Numbered from the stretch's first letter, positions 1 through 7,111 are shown. The stretch is DNA of 21,574 nucleotides from Bacillota bacterium (GCA_003150225.1 QAND01000024.1:1-21574), one strand, 5' to 3'. Program-made: numbers and translations. Notes: a model not told the origin generated them from the letters alone.

Positions 1-13
1 GTATAAGAGACAG
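1..13 (+). other. Residual Nextera transposon mosaic-end adapter
   Basis: The window opens with GTATAAGAGACAG, which is identical to the last 13 bases of the 19-base Tn5/Nextera mosaic end. The helicase reading frame begins directly after it. This is most likely untrimmed adapter at a contig end and not genomic sequence. A 13-base chance match placed exactly at the edge is very unlikely. Confidence 0.9.
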
Positions 14-908
14 GGAGGTTGTGAGAAATCACCGTGTTGGCGGCGTTTAGAATGTTGCCGTAGGAGCGGTAGTTCTGCTCCAAGCGGATGGTCGCCGCCC
101 CGGGGAAATCCTGCTCAAATTCCAGGATGTTGCGGATATCCGCCCCCCGCCAGCCGTAGATGCTCTGATCGTCGTCCCCCACCACGCAGATATTTCCGTG
201 AACGGAGCACAGCAGCCGGATCAGCTTATACTGAGCCGGGTTGGTATCCTGGTACTCGTCCACCATCACATAACGGAATTTGTTTCCGTAATATAGGCGC
301 ACATCCTCATGCTTCTCCAAAAGCTCGATGGTCTTTAGCAGCAGATTATCAAAGTCCATGGCGTTGGCGTCCCGCTGCTCCTCCTCATAGAGGGCGTAGA
401 CATCATAGGCCCGGCGCCGGACATAGTCCTCGGTCTCCCGGAAGAACTCCGCCGGTTTTTCATAATGGTTCTTAGCCCGGCTGATGAAATCCAGCATGGT
501 CTTGGGCGGAAAGTACTTTTCATCCATATCCAAGGCCCCTAGGCACCGTTTGATGAGCCGCAGGGAATCGCTGGTATCATAGATAGTAAAATCCCGGGTA
601 TACCCCAGCGCGTCCCCATGGCTTCGCAAAATCCGAACACACATGCCATGGAAGGTATGGATCCACATGGATTCCGCCCCGGGCCCCACCGCCGCGTGAA
701 TGCGCTCCTTCATCTCCCGGGCCGCTTTATTGGTAAAGGTGATGCACAGGATGTTGCCAGGCCACACGTCAAGGCTGTCCACAATGTTGGCAGCCCGGGC
801 GGTAAGGGTTTTGGTCTTGCCGCTGCCGGCTCCCGCCAATACAACAAGAGCGCCCTCTGTGCGCTCCGCCGCTTCTCTTTGTCTTGGGTTCAATTCATCA
901 AGTATCAT
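14..908 (-). CDS. pcrA: ATP-dependent DNA helicase PcrA/UvrD, N-terminal fragment
   Basis: This is the N-terminal 298 residues of a superfamily 1A 3'-5' DNA helicase of the UvrD/PcrA type, which unwinds DNA in nucleotide excision repair and at blocked replication or transcription complexes. Visible motifs in order are the Q-motif region LNPRQREAA (residues 6-14), Walker A AGAGSGKT (25-32), ITFTNKAAREMKER (motif Ia), VDEYQDTN (motif II), VGDDDQSIYGWRGA (motif III) and LEQNYRS (motif IV). The family is about 740 residues long, so the rest is missing because the window ends at a probable adapter junction. The ATG at 908 follows an AGGAA sequence. YerC and PcrA also lie close together in Bacillus subtilis, which supports PcrA over UvrD or Rep. 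Family assignment is very secure; the choice of PcrA within UvrD-like helicases is inferred. Confidence 0.95.
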
Positions 909-929
909 AGCATTCCTAATATACCATAA

Positions 930-960
930 AAGCGCAGGGATTTATAGTTCCACTGCGCTT
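930..960 (-). terminator. Hairpin between yerC-like gene and pcrA
   Basis: AAGCGCAG (930-937) and CTGCGCTT (953-960) form an 8-bp stem around a 15-base loop. On the minus strand the stem is followed by a short TTTTAT run, so it could end the YerC-like transcript. The loop is long and the U tract short, so termination may be partial and allow read-through into pcrA. Confidence 0.45.
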
Positions 961-979
961 CTACAAAGAGAATTTCTCG

Positions 980-1279
980 CTATTTTTTCATGCGGTTCAA
1001 TGCGATGTCATAGCCCCCGGTGCCGTATACCACACAGCGGTTGACCCGGCTGATGGTAGCGGTGCTGGCGCCGGTTTGGCGGCTGATCTGCTGGTAGGTC
1101 ACCTTCTCCCGCAAAAGCCTTGCCACCTCCAGCCGTTGGGCAATGGCCTGCAATTCGCTGATGGTGCAGATATCCTCAAAAAAACGGTAGCATTCATCCA
1201 GGCTCTCCATGCTCAAAATAGCCTCAAACAGCCTGTCCAGCTCCTCGGAACGGATTTTGCTCGTGGCGTCCATGATCAT
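980..1279 (-). CDS. yerC: YerC/YecD-type TrpR-related DNA-binding protein
   Basis: A 99-residue protein of the YerC/YecD family, a small TrpR-fold DNA-binding protein that acts as a dimer. It is nearly co-linear with B. subtilis YerC as I remember it: LDECYRFFEDICTISELQ near the N-terminus, AQRLEVARLLRE, and the helix-turn-helix TYQQISRQTGASTATISRVNRC. Family knowledge gives a DNA-binding role; the operator and effector in this organism are not visible. Three in-frame ATGs lie at 1285, 1279 and 1273. The one at 1279 is chosen because GAAGGG ends 6 nt upstream of it. The gene has its own extended -10 promoter and lies upstream of pcrA, as in Bacillus, so it may be co-transcribed with the helicase by read-through. 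Confidence 0.88.
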   Translation of the reverse strand: MIMDATSKIRSEELDRLFEAILSMESLDECYRFFEDICTISELQAIAQRLEVARLLREKVTYQQISRQTGASTATISRVNRCVVYGTGGYDIALNRMKK

Positions 1280-1307
1280 TCCCATCCCTTCTATGGTTAT
1301 GATAGAA

Positions 1308-1316
1308 ATTATACCA
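1308..1316 (-). promoter_or_regulatory. Extended -10 promoter of the YerC-like gene
   Basis: On the minus strand TGG precedes a perfect TATAAT (1308-1313), forming a TGN extended -10 element. No good -35 box is seen 16-18 nt upstream, which is common for extended -10 promoters. A start near 1301 leaves a leader of about 20 nt before the ATG at 1279. Confidence 0.6.
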
Positions 1317-1339
1317 CAAGCTATCATCATATTACAGCA

Positions 1340-1969
1340 CTAAACTGTAACTTCCTGATTTTTTTCCAAGGAACCGATGGATACCTCATAGGCGGTTTTT
1401 TCCACCACCGACCCATCGGGCAGCGTCTTTTCGTAGATGCGGCTCTGCATCCGGCCGGAGATGCTGATCATATCCCCCATACTCAGGTTCTGGGCGTACC
1501 GGGCCAGACGTCCCCAGGCGATGCAGGGGATATAGTCGCTCTTCCGGAAGGCTCGGTTGACCGCCAGCAGAATGTCGGCAATCTCCCGTCCAAAAGGGGT
1601 GGTGCGGTAGATGGGCGGCTTGCAGATGTGCCCCTTTAAAGCAATGAAGTTGAGAAACCCCTCCTGGGTATCCGCAAAGATGATGTCCTTGGCAAATACC
1701 GTAAGGATCAAACGGCTCGCTCCATCGATATACTGGTTATAGCTTCTGAGCTGGCCAATGATGGTAACGATGCTATCCACCTGGGGCATGTATCCCGATA
1801 GCAGCCGTTCGGATATGGTAATGGGCAGCAGATCACAGGCATGGGAAAGACGAGGCACCCGCAACCGAGTGGCATAAAAGCGCTCTCCATAGGTCACGTG
1901 GGATTCCTTCAGGGGCTCCGCTACCATTCCCCGAAGTTTTACGGTATTGTGAAAACCTCCCTGCTGCAC
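1340..1969 (-). CDS. Single-stranded DNA-binding protein with two OB-like halves
   Basis: A 209-residue protein whose second half (about residues 107-203) is an SSB-type OB fold. It shows GHICKPPIYRTTPFGREIAD, then LLAVNRAFRKSDYIPCIAWG, LARYAQNLSMGDMISISGRM and a final strand TAYEVSIGSLE. The first half (about 8-100) has an OB-like strand pattern but no recognisable SSB signature. Canonical SSB has one OB fold and an acidic DDDIPF-type tip; this protein ends in KNQEVTV and lacks that tip. It is therefore probably an accessory or specialised SSB of the kind found in Clostridia, and not the main one. The start is GTG at 1969: AGGAGG lies 10 nt upstream with nothing comparable before the next ATG. 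The gene is divergent from the plus-strand lipoprotein pair. OB/SSB relationship is secure; the specific role is unknown. Confidence 0.8.
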   Translation of the reverse strand: MQQGGFHNTVKLRGMVAEPLKESHVTYGERFYATRLRVPRLSHACDLLPITISERLLSGYMPQVDSIVTIIGQLRSYNQYIDGASRLILTVFAKDIIFADTQEGFLNFIALKGHICKPPIYRTTPFGREIADILLAVNRAFRKSDYIPCIAWGRLARYAQNLSMGDMISISGRMQSRIYEKTLPDGSVVEKTAYEVSIGSLEKNQEVTV

Positions 1970-2120
1970 GGAACCCCCTCCTTCTGCCCATAAATCAATA
2001 CATATCGCTCTACCATGTTATGCAGGCAGACGGCCGATCATACCGGAAATCCCGGCAGCTTCTCCTTAGAGCCCCATTTGCCCGAAAGAAAAAAAGCTTC
2101 CGTTTGCAGCGCGTTCCCCG

Positions 2121-2141
2121 TATAATGGGAATGCACATTCC
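2121..2141 (+). promoter_or_regulatory. Putative promoter -10 and palindromic operator of lipoprotein copy 1
   Basis: A perfect TATAAT (2121-2126) lies 50 nt before the lipoprotein start. It is followed one base later by the perfect palindrome GGAATG-CA-CATTCC (2128-2141), which would cover the transcription start. That is the classic place for a repressor operator. No convincing -35 box is present at 16-18 nt, so the promoter may be weak or activator dependent. Confidence 0.45.
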
Positions 2142-2175
2142 AACTGCGTTGCACCATTCATTTAAGGAGGACGGT

Positions 2176-2549
2176 ATGATGAAAAAGGCCCTTAGAACCA
2201 CCCTTGCCGTGCTGATGTGCGCGGCCCTGCTCCTTGCCCTGGTCGCCTGCGGCGGCGGTGCCCCGCAAGCATGAAGGGTACCAGCTGGAGCGTTTCCAAG
2301 GTTTCCGCCAACGGCATGGAGATCGAAGGCGAGATGTTGGCCTCCATGGGATTTGAGATCACCATCAATTTCACCAGCGACAGCGAATACACCATGGAAG
2401 CCCTGGGCGAATCCATTGACGGTACCTATACCCTTTCCGGCAATACCCTAACCCTGACGGTGGGCAGCGATTCTCAGGACTGCACCCTCTCCGGCAATTC
2501 CTTCACCATGGAGGAGGATGGCTCCAAGGTGGTTTTCACCAAGAAATAA
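2176..2549 (+). pseudogene. Small lipoprotein, copy 1, frameshifted after the lipobox
   Basis: The signal peptide of a lipoprotein is read from ATG 2176 (MMKKALRTTL...) to the lipobox LVAC, but the frame then ends at TGA 2272-2274. The mature domain continues in the next frame from about 2271 (MKGTSWSVSKVSANGMEIEG...) to 2549 and matches the intact neighbour at 2646 nearly residue for residue. Adding one C to the CCCC run at 2261-2264 restores one frame through ...CGGGAPASMKGTSW..., which aligns with CGGSASSLKGTNW in copy 2. The break is therefore probably a 1-nt deletion in a C run, either a real mutation, phase variation, or an assembly error. The mature domain is a small beta-rich, lipocalin/META-like repeat of about 90 residues that I cannot name. 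AAGGAGG (2164-2170) is a good ribosome site. Confidence 0.75.
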
Positions 2550-2645
2550 GCATATCAATAAAAAAAGGCTTCCCCTTCTGCCAGCTAGCGAGTATACTAT
2601 ATTTATTATTTGCTTGCGTAGCATGCTTTCAAGGAGGACGATACC

Positions 2646-3014
2646 ATGAAAAAGACCCTTAAAACCACCCTCGCGGTACTGATGTGTGCCGCCCTGCTGC
2701 TGGGCCTGTGCGCTTGCGGCGGTTCCGCGTCCAGCCTCAAAGGCACCAACTGGAGCGTTTCCAAGGTTTCTGCCAACGGCATGGAGATCCAGGGCGAAAT
2801 GCTCGCCTCCATGGGGTTTGAGATGACCCTGGAGTTCACCAGCGACAGCGACTTCAAGATGGGCGCAATGGGTGAATATGTAGAAGGCACCTATACCCTT
2901 TCCGGCGGCACCGTTACCATGACGGTGGATGGAGAAGCGGTAGACGCCGCTCTTTCCGGCAATACCATCACCATGGAGGAAGATGGCGCCAAAATTGTTT
3001 TTTCTAAGAAATAA
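2646..3014 (+). CDS. Small secreted lipoprotein, copy 2 (intact)
   Basis: A 122-residue protein with a classical lipoprotein signal peptide: MKKTLKTTLAVL, a hydrophobic core MCAALLLGL and lipobox LCAC, so the mature lipid-anchored protein should start at Cys24. The exported domain is about 99 residues of alternating hydrophobic strands (KGTNWSVSKVSANGMEIQG, EFTSDSDFKMG, GTYTLSGGTVTMTVDG, TITMEEDGAKIVFSKK), a pattern of small beta-barrel lipocalin/META-like extracellular proteins. I do not recognise the family and no binding partner can be inferred. AAGGAGG lies 8 nt before the ATG. A TATACT at 2593-2598 could be its -10 box. It ends in a strong terminator shared with the convergent HAD gene. 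Confidence 0.85.
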   Translation: MKKTLKTTLAVLMCAALLLGLCACGGSASSLKGTNWSVSKVSANGMEIQGEMLASMGFEMTLEFTSDSDFKMGAMGEYVEGTYTLSGGTVTMTVDGEAVDAALSGNTITMEEDGAKIVFSKK

Positions 3015-3026
3015 GCAGAGGCAGCC

Positions 3027-3060
3027 AAAAAGCCTGTGGCAAATAGCCACAGGCTTTTTT
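3027..3060 (+). terminator. Bidirectional intrinsic terminator
   Basis: AAAAAGCCTGTGGC (3027-3040) pairs with GCCACAGGCTTTTT (3046-3059) across a 5-base loop. A T run follows on the plus strand, and the A run on the left gives a T run on the minus strand. It lies between the convergent lipoprotein (stop 3014) and HAD gene (stop 3060) and should end both. Confidence 0.92.
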
Positions 3061-3764
3061 TATAGGTCTTCCCCCAGGATCAAATCCGCAAAGGCGTCAA
3101 GGGTTCTGATCTCGTAGGTGGGGCGGATGTCCGGATCCCCCGGCAGCCCCTTGGGATTATACCAGCAGGTATCCACCCCGGCGTTCCGGCCTCCCAGGAT
3201 ATCGGCCGTGAGGGAATCCCCTAAAATGATTGCGTCCTCCCGCCGGACCCCCTCGCCCAGGAGCGCAAATACCTGGTCAAAGTACTCCGCCGTAGGCTTC
3301 TGGGATCCCAGCGCTTCGGAAACAAATAGATGCGGGATGTACTTTTTCAAAAAGGATCGCTCATAGCGGCTGGTCTGCACCCGCTCAACCCCGTTGGTAA
3401 TCATGGCCAAGGTGCATTTCCCATAGAGCCGCTGGAGGAGTTCCTCCGCTCCCGGCTCGGAGAAGGTACACAGCGCAAGCTGATCGGCATAGGCTTCGTT
3501 CATCTCCCGTGGGGTCAGATGCCCCACCCCCAAATGCTGGGCCAACAGCCGGAACCGCTTATCCTGGAGCTGGGGTTTGGTCAATTCTCCCCGCTCAAAC
3601 TCCTCCCATACCATGGTATTGATCTTATCGTAAACCTTCAGAATATCGGGTCCGCCTGGAAGCCCCAGGGCCTTAAGCATTTCGCTTAGAGCATGGTTCT
3701 GGGCCCGTTTGAAATCCATCAGCGTGCCGTCGTTGTCCAGCAGCACCAGGGAATATCTCGCCAT
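3060..3764 (-). CDS. HAD-family phosphatase, YjjG/YfnB type
   Basis: A 234-residue haloacid-dehalogenase hydrolase close to the YjjG/YfnB group, whose studied members remove phosphate from nucleotides and act in nucleotide-pool clean-up. Motif I is DNDGTL with nucleophile Asp10 and general acid Asp12. Motif II is TNG (123-125), motif III the lysine of SQKP (Lys156), and motif IV GDSLTADI with Asp183 and Asp188. An alpha-helical cap between residues about 16 and 100 fits the subfamily. The chosen ATG at 3764 has AAGGAGG 6 nt upstream. It is divergent from the DUF3298-like gene and convergent with the lipoproteins, and is probably monocistronic. HAD identity is certain; the substrate is inferred from subfamily only. 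Confidence 0.9.
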   Translation of the reverse strand: MARYSLVLLDNDGTLMDFKRAQNHALSEMLKALGLPGGPDILKVYDKINTMVWEEFERGELTKPQLQDKRFRLLAQHLGVGHLTPREMNEAYADQLALCTFSEPGAEELLQRLYGKCTLAMITNGVERVQTSRYERSFLKKYIPHLFVSEALGSQKPTAEYFDQVFALLGEGVRREDAIILGDSLTADILGGRNAGVDTCWYNPKGLPGDPDIRPTYEIRTLDAFADLILGEDL

Positions 3765-3867
3765 ATTGCGCCTCCTTTATCTTTCTTTTATTTTGCATGA
3801 CTTCCAGAAAAAACGCAACCCTGCACGGGTGCTCCTCCTTAGGCATAGGATAGATGGGGTGATGACC

Positions 3868-4530
3868 ATGAAACACGTCCTGCCGCGGATTCGCAGCCGT
3901 AAACTAAGCTACCAGCCCAGCCGGGATGGCGTTCTCCTGTTGGACGGAGAGATTCGCTATCCCCGCATCGCCGCCGCGCAAGCGCCCAACGCCGGCAGTC
4001 AGATGAGCGCCCGGTGCCATCTGGATGCGGTGGAATATCTATTGTTTCTCCAGTCTCAGGGTTACGACGCCGCACAAACCGTTTGGAAACAAAAGGGCCC
4101 TCTGCCCCTCTCGGCCCGACAGGGCTTTTCCGTCACCTACCTGGGTCTGGAACGAATGAGCCTGGTATTCCAGCGGACGGAATCCTGGCAATCGGGGCCA
4201 CAGCAGCTTGGTCGAACCTTTTGCCTGCGCACCGGACGATTGCTGGCCCTTCACGACCTCTACACCGGCCGGTATGCCGACTCCATCTATGAATACATTC
4301 TGGATGAAATCCAGCGGGAGGAGTCCTCCTATTACGAAAATTATAAGGTGAACGCCCGAAAACACCTCCAGGAAGAAAACTACTTCTTAACGCCCCAGGG
4401 GGTCGCGCTATTCTATCCGCCCGATACCATCGCGCCGGAGGAAAAAGGCGTTTTGCACTTCACCATCCCCTATTCCCTGCTAGAGGAATACCAAATCCCC
4501 CGCCAAATGGAAGAGGAGCCGGCCCCATAG
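3868..4530 (+). CDS. DUF3298-like (RsiV/PdaC C-domain) protein without export signal
   Basis: A 220-residue protein resembling the DUF3298 domain found at the C-terminus of RsiV anti-sigma factors and PdaC deacetylases. The typical pattern is present: the TGRLLALHDLY segment (122-132), then ENYFLTPQGVALFYPPDTIA (170-189) and the closing HFTIPYSLL (197-205). Family members are normally exported and membrane anchored, but here I see no signal peptide or membrane helix in frame; the upstream in-frame extension has no ribosome site. ATG 3868 is preferred over ATG 3862 because GGGGTG lies 6 nt upstream of the former. The gene is read from a divergent 100-nt intergenic region shared with the HAD gene. 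Function is not known; the domain call is by pattern memory and moderately sure. Confidence 0.7.
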   Translation: MKHVLPRIRSRKLSYQPSRDGVLLLDGEIRYPRIAAAQAPNAGSQMSARCHLDAVEYLLFLQSQGYDAAQTVWKQKGPLPLSARQGFSVTYLGLERMSLVFQRTESWQSGPQQLGRTFCLRTGRLLALHDLYTGRYADSIYEYILDEIQREESSYYENYKVNARKHLQEENYFLTPQGVALFYPPDTIAPEEKGVLHFTIPYSLLEEYQIPRQMEEEPAP

Positions 4531-4544
4531 CCGGCTCCTCTTTT
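4511..4544 (+). terminator. Intrinsic terminator overlapping the DUF3298-like stop codon
   Basis: AAGAGGAGCCGGC (4511-4523) pairs perfectly with GCCGGCTCCTCTT (4530-4542), loop CCCATA, followed by TTTT on the plus strand. The stop codon TAG (4528-4530) lies at the loop/stem junction. It may also help to end the convergent MFS gene that stops at 4545, though its minus-strand U tract is poor. Confidence 0.88.
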
Positions 4545-5759
4545 CTACTGTTCTTCGGGCGAGGGGATGCCCAGTCGTTTTCCTAGCACCAAGGTCCCCA
4601 GGTACACCGCGGTAGCAACCAAAATCAGAACCCCCATCAGCACATAGAAGGAACGGATGCCCACGGTATCCGCCATCACGCCTCCCAAAAAATTTCCGCC
4701 GATGCCGCTCATGGCCATGATAGCGGCGTTGGCTGTCATAGCGGTGGCGGATAAATTCTTGGGCGCCAAGCTGTAAACATAGCGTACAATAGCAAAGAGA
4801 TAGAATCCGTAGGCCACACCGCTGGTCAGCATCATAGTGATGAGCACCGTGCCGCTGTAAGCCGAAGCGTAAATAAGCTGTTCGATGCCGTAATAGGCAA
4901 ATACCGCAAGGGTGATGGTCCGAAGTTTCATCCTTCGGCAGAGGACCGCCGCCAGCAGCATGCCGGGCACCTCCATAAACGCCCGGATGCCGGTAAAGGT
5001 GCCAATGACCGATGGATCCCCCATCACCTCGGTAAACAGGTAGGGTAGATAGGTACCGTTGGAATACTGGGGTAGGTAAGTAAAGAGGGCGCAAACAAAA
5101 AACGTCATGAGATAGTAATTATGAAACAGCTTCCCAAGTCCCAGTTTGTTTCGCTTCACCTCCCGCACAGCGTGCTCCATCAGAGGTGCCGTAGGCTGCG
5201 CGTCCCCCACCTTCCGGCAGATGAAATATACCGGGAGCGCGCAGATGGGTACCAGAAAAAACACCGACGCCGTTCCCAGGTTGGGCACCAGGAACAAGCC
5301 GGAGCAGACGGCCGCCACAGCGTAGCCTAGGGAACCGTACCGCCGGGCGGTGGCGTATTTCACCCGCCCGTCCGCATCCTGGATCTGCAACATCCAGCTA
5401 TCCAGGATGGAAGCGGCGGAAAGCCGGAATGCAGAGCCCCCAACCATGACGATAACCGCCAGGGAGAGTCCCCCCAGCATCGTGCTTCCCGTCAAGGGAA
5501 CCCACAGCCAAGCGGCGGCGGTAACAAACCAACAAAGGATAAAAACCCTACGGCTGGAACCGATCTTATCGGATATGATCCCAAAAACAGGCGGCGCGGC
5601 CATCCCCACAAAGGCGATGGCCGCCATAGCGCTTCCCACTGCCACGCCGCTCATGCCGGTTTCCCGGAGAAACTGGGATAAATAGGAATTAGAACAAAGG
5701 CTGGCCCAATAGAGAAATTCCAACAGGCACATGAAACGCTGACGAACCCGATAATCCAT
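4545..5759 (-). CDS. MFS permease 1 (LacY/MFS_1-like)
   Basis: A 404-residue, roughly 12-helix major facilitator with motif A in the loop between helices 2 and 3 (GIISDKIGSSRR, 60-71). The segment DSWMLQIQ (120-127) followed by RRYGSLGYA (139-147) corresponds to the R-x-x-G-x-x-G-(Y/W)-A region of oligosaccharide- and phenylpropionate-type proton symporters (LacY, HcaT). A proton-coupled sugar or small organic substrate is therefore likely, but it cannot be named. ATG 5759 is chosen because its MDYRVRQRFM start aligns with the MEYKVTQRRL and MEFKKKLLLI starts of the two paralogues at 5912 and 8259; a longer in-frame start at 5870 would add unrelated residues. Ribosome site is weak (GGGGG, 5 nt upstream). 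Confidence 0.87.
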   Translation of the reverse strand: MDYRVRQRFMCLLEFLYWASLCSNSYLSQFLRETGMSGVAVGSAMAAIAFVGMAAPPVFGIISDKIGSSRRVFILCWFVTAAAWLWVPLTGSTMLGGLSLAVIVMVGGSAFRLSAASILDSWMLQIQDADGRVKYATARRYGSLGYAVAAVCSGLFLVPNLGTASVFFLVPICALPVYFICRKVGDAQPTAPLMEHAVREVKRNKLGLGKLFHNYYLMTFFVCALFTYLPQYSNGTYLPYLFTEVMGDPSVIGTFTGIRAFMEVPGMLLAAVLCRRMKLRTITLAVFAYYGIEQLIYASAYSGTVLITMMLTSGVAYGFYLFAIVRYVYSLAPKNLSATAMTANAAIMAMSGIGGNFLGGVMADTVGIRSFYVLMGVLILVATAVYLGTLVLGKRLGIPSPEEQ

Positions 5760-5818
5760 GATAGCCCCCATCGCAAAAAGGATAAGCGGACCCCCGCTAA
5801 CACTGGCGCACAACGCCC

Positions 5819-5847
5819 ATCTTACTAAAAGGGGACGGGCCTTGCAA
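5819..5847 (-). promoter_or_regulatory. Weak candidate promoter of MFS permease 1
   Basis: On the minus strand TTGCAA (5842-5847) and TAAGAT (5819-5824) are separated by exactly 17 nt, each matching 4 of 6 consensus bases. It lies 60 nt upstream of the chosen start and downstream of the preceding gene's hairpin. Weak evidence. Confidence 0.3.
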
Positions 5848-5874
5848 GGGAAACTTGCCTGCGCGTCCAATACA

Positions 5875-5897
5875 ACGGGCCCTCATAGAGGGCCCGT
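5875..5897 (-). terminator. GC-rich hairpin downstream of MFS permease 2
   Basis: ACGGGCCCTC (5875-5884) and GAGGGCCCGT (5888-5897) form a perfect 10-bp stem around ATA, 14 nt after the stop of the upstream MFS gene. The minus-strand tail is TGTATT, only partly U rich, so it is a likely but imperfect terminator separating the two permease genes. Confidence 0.55.
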
Positions 5898-5911
5898 TTC
5901 AGGATCGCGGC

Positions 5912-7111
5912 TTAAGCGGCGATCTGCTTTTTCTTTCCAAACAGGAGGAACAATACCATCATTCCTGCGGCAAAGGCCGTCATTGCGCCGATGATGGTAT
6001 AGCACATCCGAATGCCCACCCCGGAGATCAGAGCGCCCACAAGAAGATGGCCCAGGATGCTGGATAGGTTCATCACCGCTCCGTTCATGGTAACCACCGT
6101 GGCGTTCAGTCCTGGAGGCGCCATACTGTGGACATAGCTGATGGAATTGCTGAGCATGATGGCGTATACCATGCCGCTGATCATCAGGAGTCCGGTGAGG
6201 AGCCATACCCCGCCGATGAGGGCGCAGAGGATCTGCTCTATGGCGTAATAAGCAAAGCAAAGGGGCAGGACCACCTTGGAGGAGTATCTCCGGCCGATGA
6301 TGGGCACCAGCATAAAAGCGGGCACCTCCATCAAAGCGCGTAGGCCGATGACGATACCCATCATGCTGTTGTCCGCCCCCATGTCGGTGATCAAATAGGG
6401 CAGCATGGTATAGCTGCACATAAAGGGCATCCATACGATGATGGCGCAGGCAAAATAGGTCATGATGTAATACTTTTTAAAAACCCGGCCCACCTGGAGC
6501 TTCTGCTTGGGCTCATCGCGCTTGGGCGCAGCGGCAGGAGCGGCCGTCGCCTCGGTCTGGCCAATCCGACGGCACAAAAGCAGCACGGGAATGGCGCAGA
6601 TGGGCAGAAAATAGAAGATGTACTGGGGCGCGATCCAGGCCACCACTAAAGAGGATATCAGAGAAAAGAAGGCATATCCTAGGGAACCGTACTTCCGGGC
6701 ATGGGCATAAACAATGCGCGGCTCCGCTTCCTGGACCTCCATCAGCCAGCTGTCCATCAAAGACCCCACCGGCAGGCGGCTCCAAGCGTCTACAAACAGG
6801 AGAAACACCATCAGGGGAATCCCCGCGATTTTGATGGAAGCCGAGATGGGAATGATGAGCCAAAAGATGGCGGTGATGGTAAAGGTCACGGTAAAGGTCT
6901 TGCGCACCGACCCAATCTTATCGGCGATCATCCCCGCGATGGGAGGCGCGATCATGCCGATGCAGGCCAAGGCGCTCTGGATGCTGCCCACCGTAACGCT
7001 GTCCATTCCGCTGTTCTTGAGGATCATGGCGATGTAGCTGCTCCCGATCATGGACCCCATGTAAAGGAATTCAACCAGGTTCAGCCTGCGCTGTGTAACT
7101 TTGTACTCCAC
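5912..7111 (-). CDS. MFS permease 2 (LacY/MFS_1-like paralogue)
   Basis: A 399-residue membrane transporter collinear with the permease at 4545. Motif A is GMIADKIGSVRK (60-71), the helix-4 segment ends SLMDSWLMEVQ (117-127), and RKYGSLGYA occupies 139-147, the same residue numbers as in the first copy. A hydrophilic, alanine/proline- and lysine-rich central loop (about residues 200-225, AAPAAAPKRDEPKQK) separates the two six-helix halves. The GTG at 7111 is taken as start: GGGAG lies 9 nt upstream and the resulting MEYKVTQRRL N-terminus aligns with the other copies, while the upstream in-frame ATG at 7180 has no ribosome site. Substrate is unknown; a proton-coupled glycoside or small carbohydrate is inferred from the family and the nearby carbohydrate-binding protein. 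Confidence 0.87.
   Translation of the reverse strand: MEYKVTQRRLNLVEFLYMGSMIGSSYIAMILKNSGMDSVTVGSIQSALACIGMIAPPIAGMIADKIGSVRKTFTVTFTITAIFWLIIPISASIKIAGIPLMVFLLFVDAWSRLPVGSLMDSWLMEVQEAEPRIVYAHARKYGSLGYAFFSLISSLVVAWIAPQYIFYFLPICAIPVLLLCRRIGQTEATAAPAAAPKRDEPKQKLQVGRVFKKYYIMTYFACAIIVWMPFMCSYTMLPYLITDMGADNSMMGIVIGLRALMEVPAFMLVPIIGRRYSSKVVLPLCFAYYAIEQILCALIGGVWLLTGLLMISGMVYAIMLSNSISYVHSMAPPGLNATVVTMNGAVMNLSSILGHLLVGALISGVGIRMCYTIIGAMTAFAAGMMVLFLLFGKKKQIAA

Larger units (their letters stand above)
2164..3014 (+). repeat. Tandem gene duplication (two lipoprotein copies)
   Basis: Both copies share AAGGAGG, the MKK..L.TTLAVLMCAALLL signal peptide, the lipobox, and blocks such as WSVSKVSANGMEI, GEMLASMGFE, FTSDS and GTYTLSG, in the same order and about 470 nt apart. 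Copy 1 runs 2176-2549 and copy 2 runs 2646-3014. The conservation at nucleotide level over the leader and 5' coding region points to a tandem duplication. Confidence 0.85.

Noticed and set aside
1076..1639. Open frame on the plus strand across the yerC-like and SSB genes
   Set aside because: It spans two conserved minus-strand genes and an intergenic promoter and has low-complexity, non-protein-like sequence.
5760..5870. A longer start (ATG 5870) for MFS permease 1 giving 441 residues
   Set aside because: The extra residues have no membrane or family character, no ribosome site precedes 5870, and the paralogues begin at the position matching 5759.
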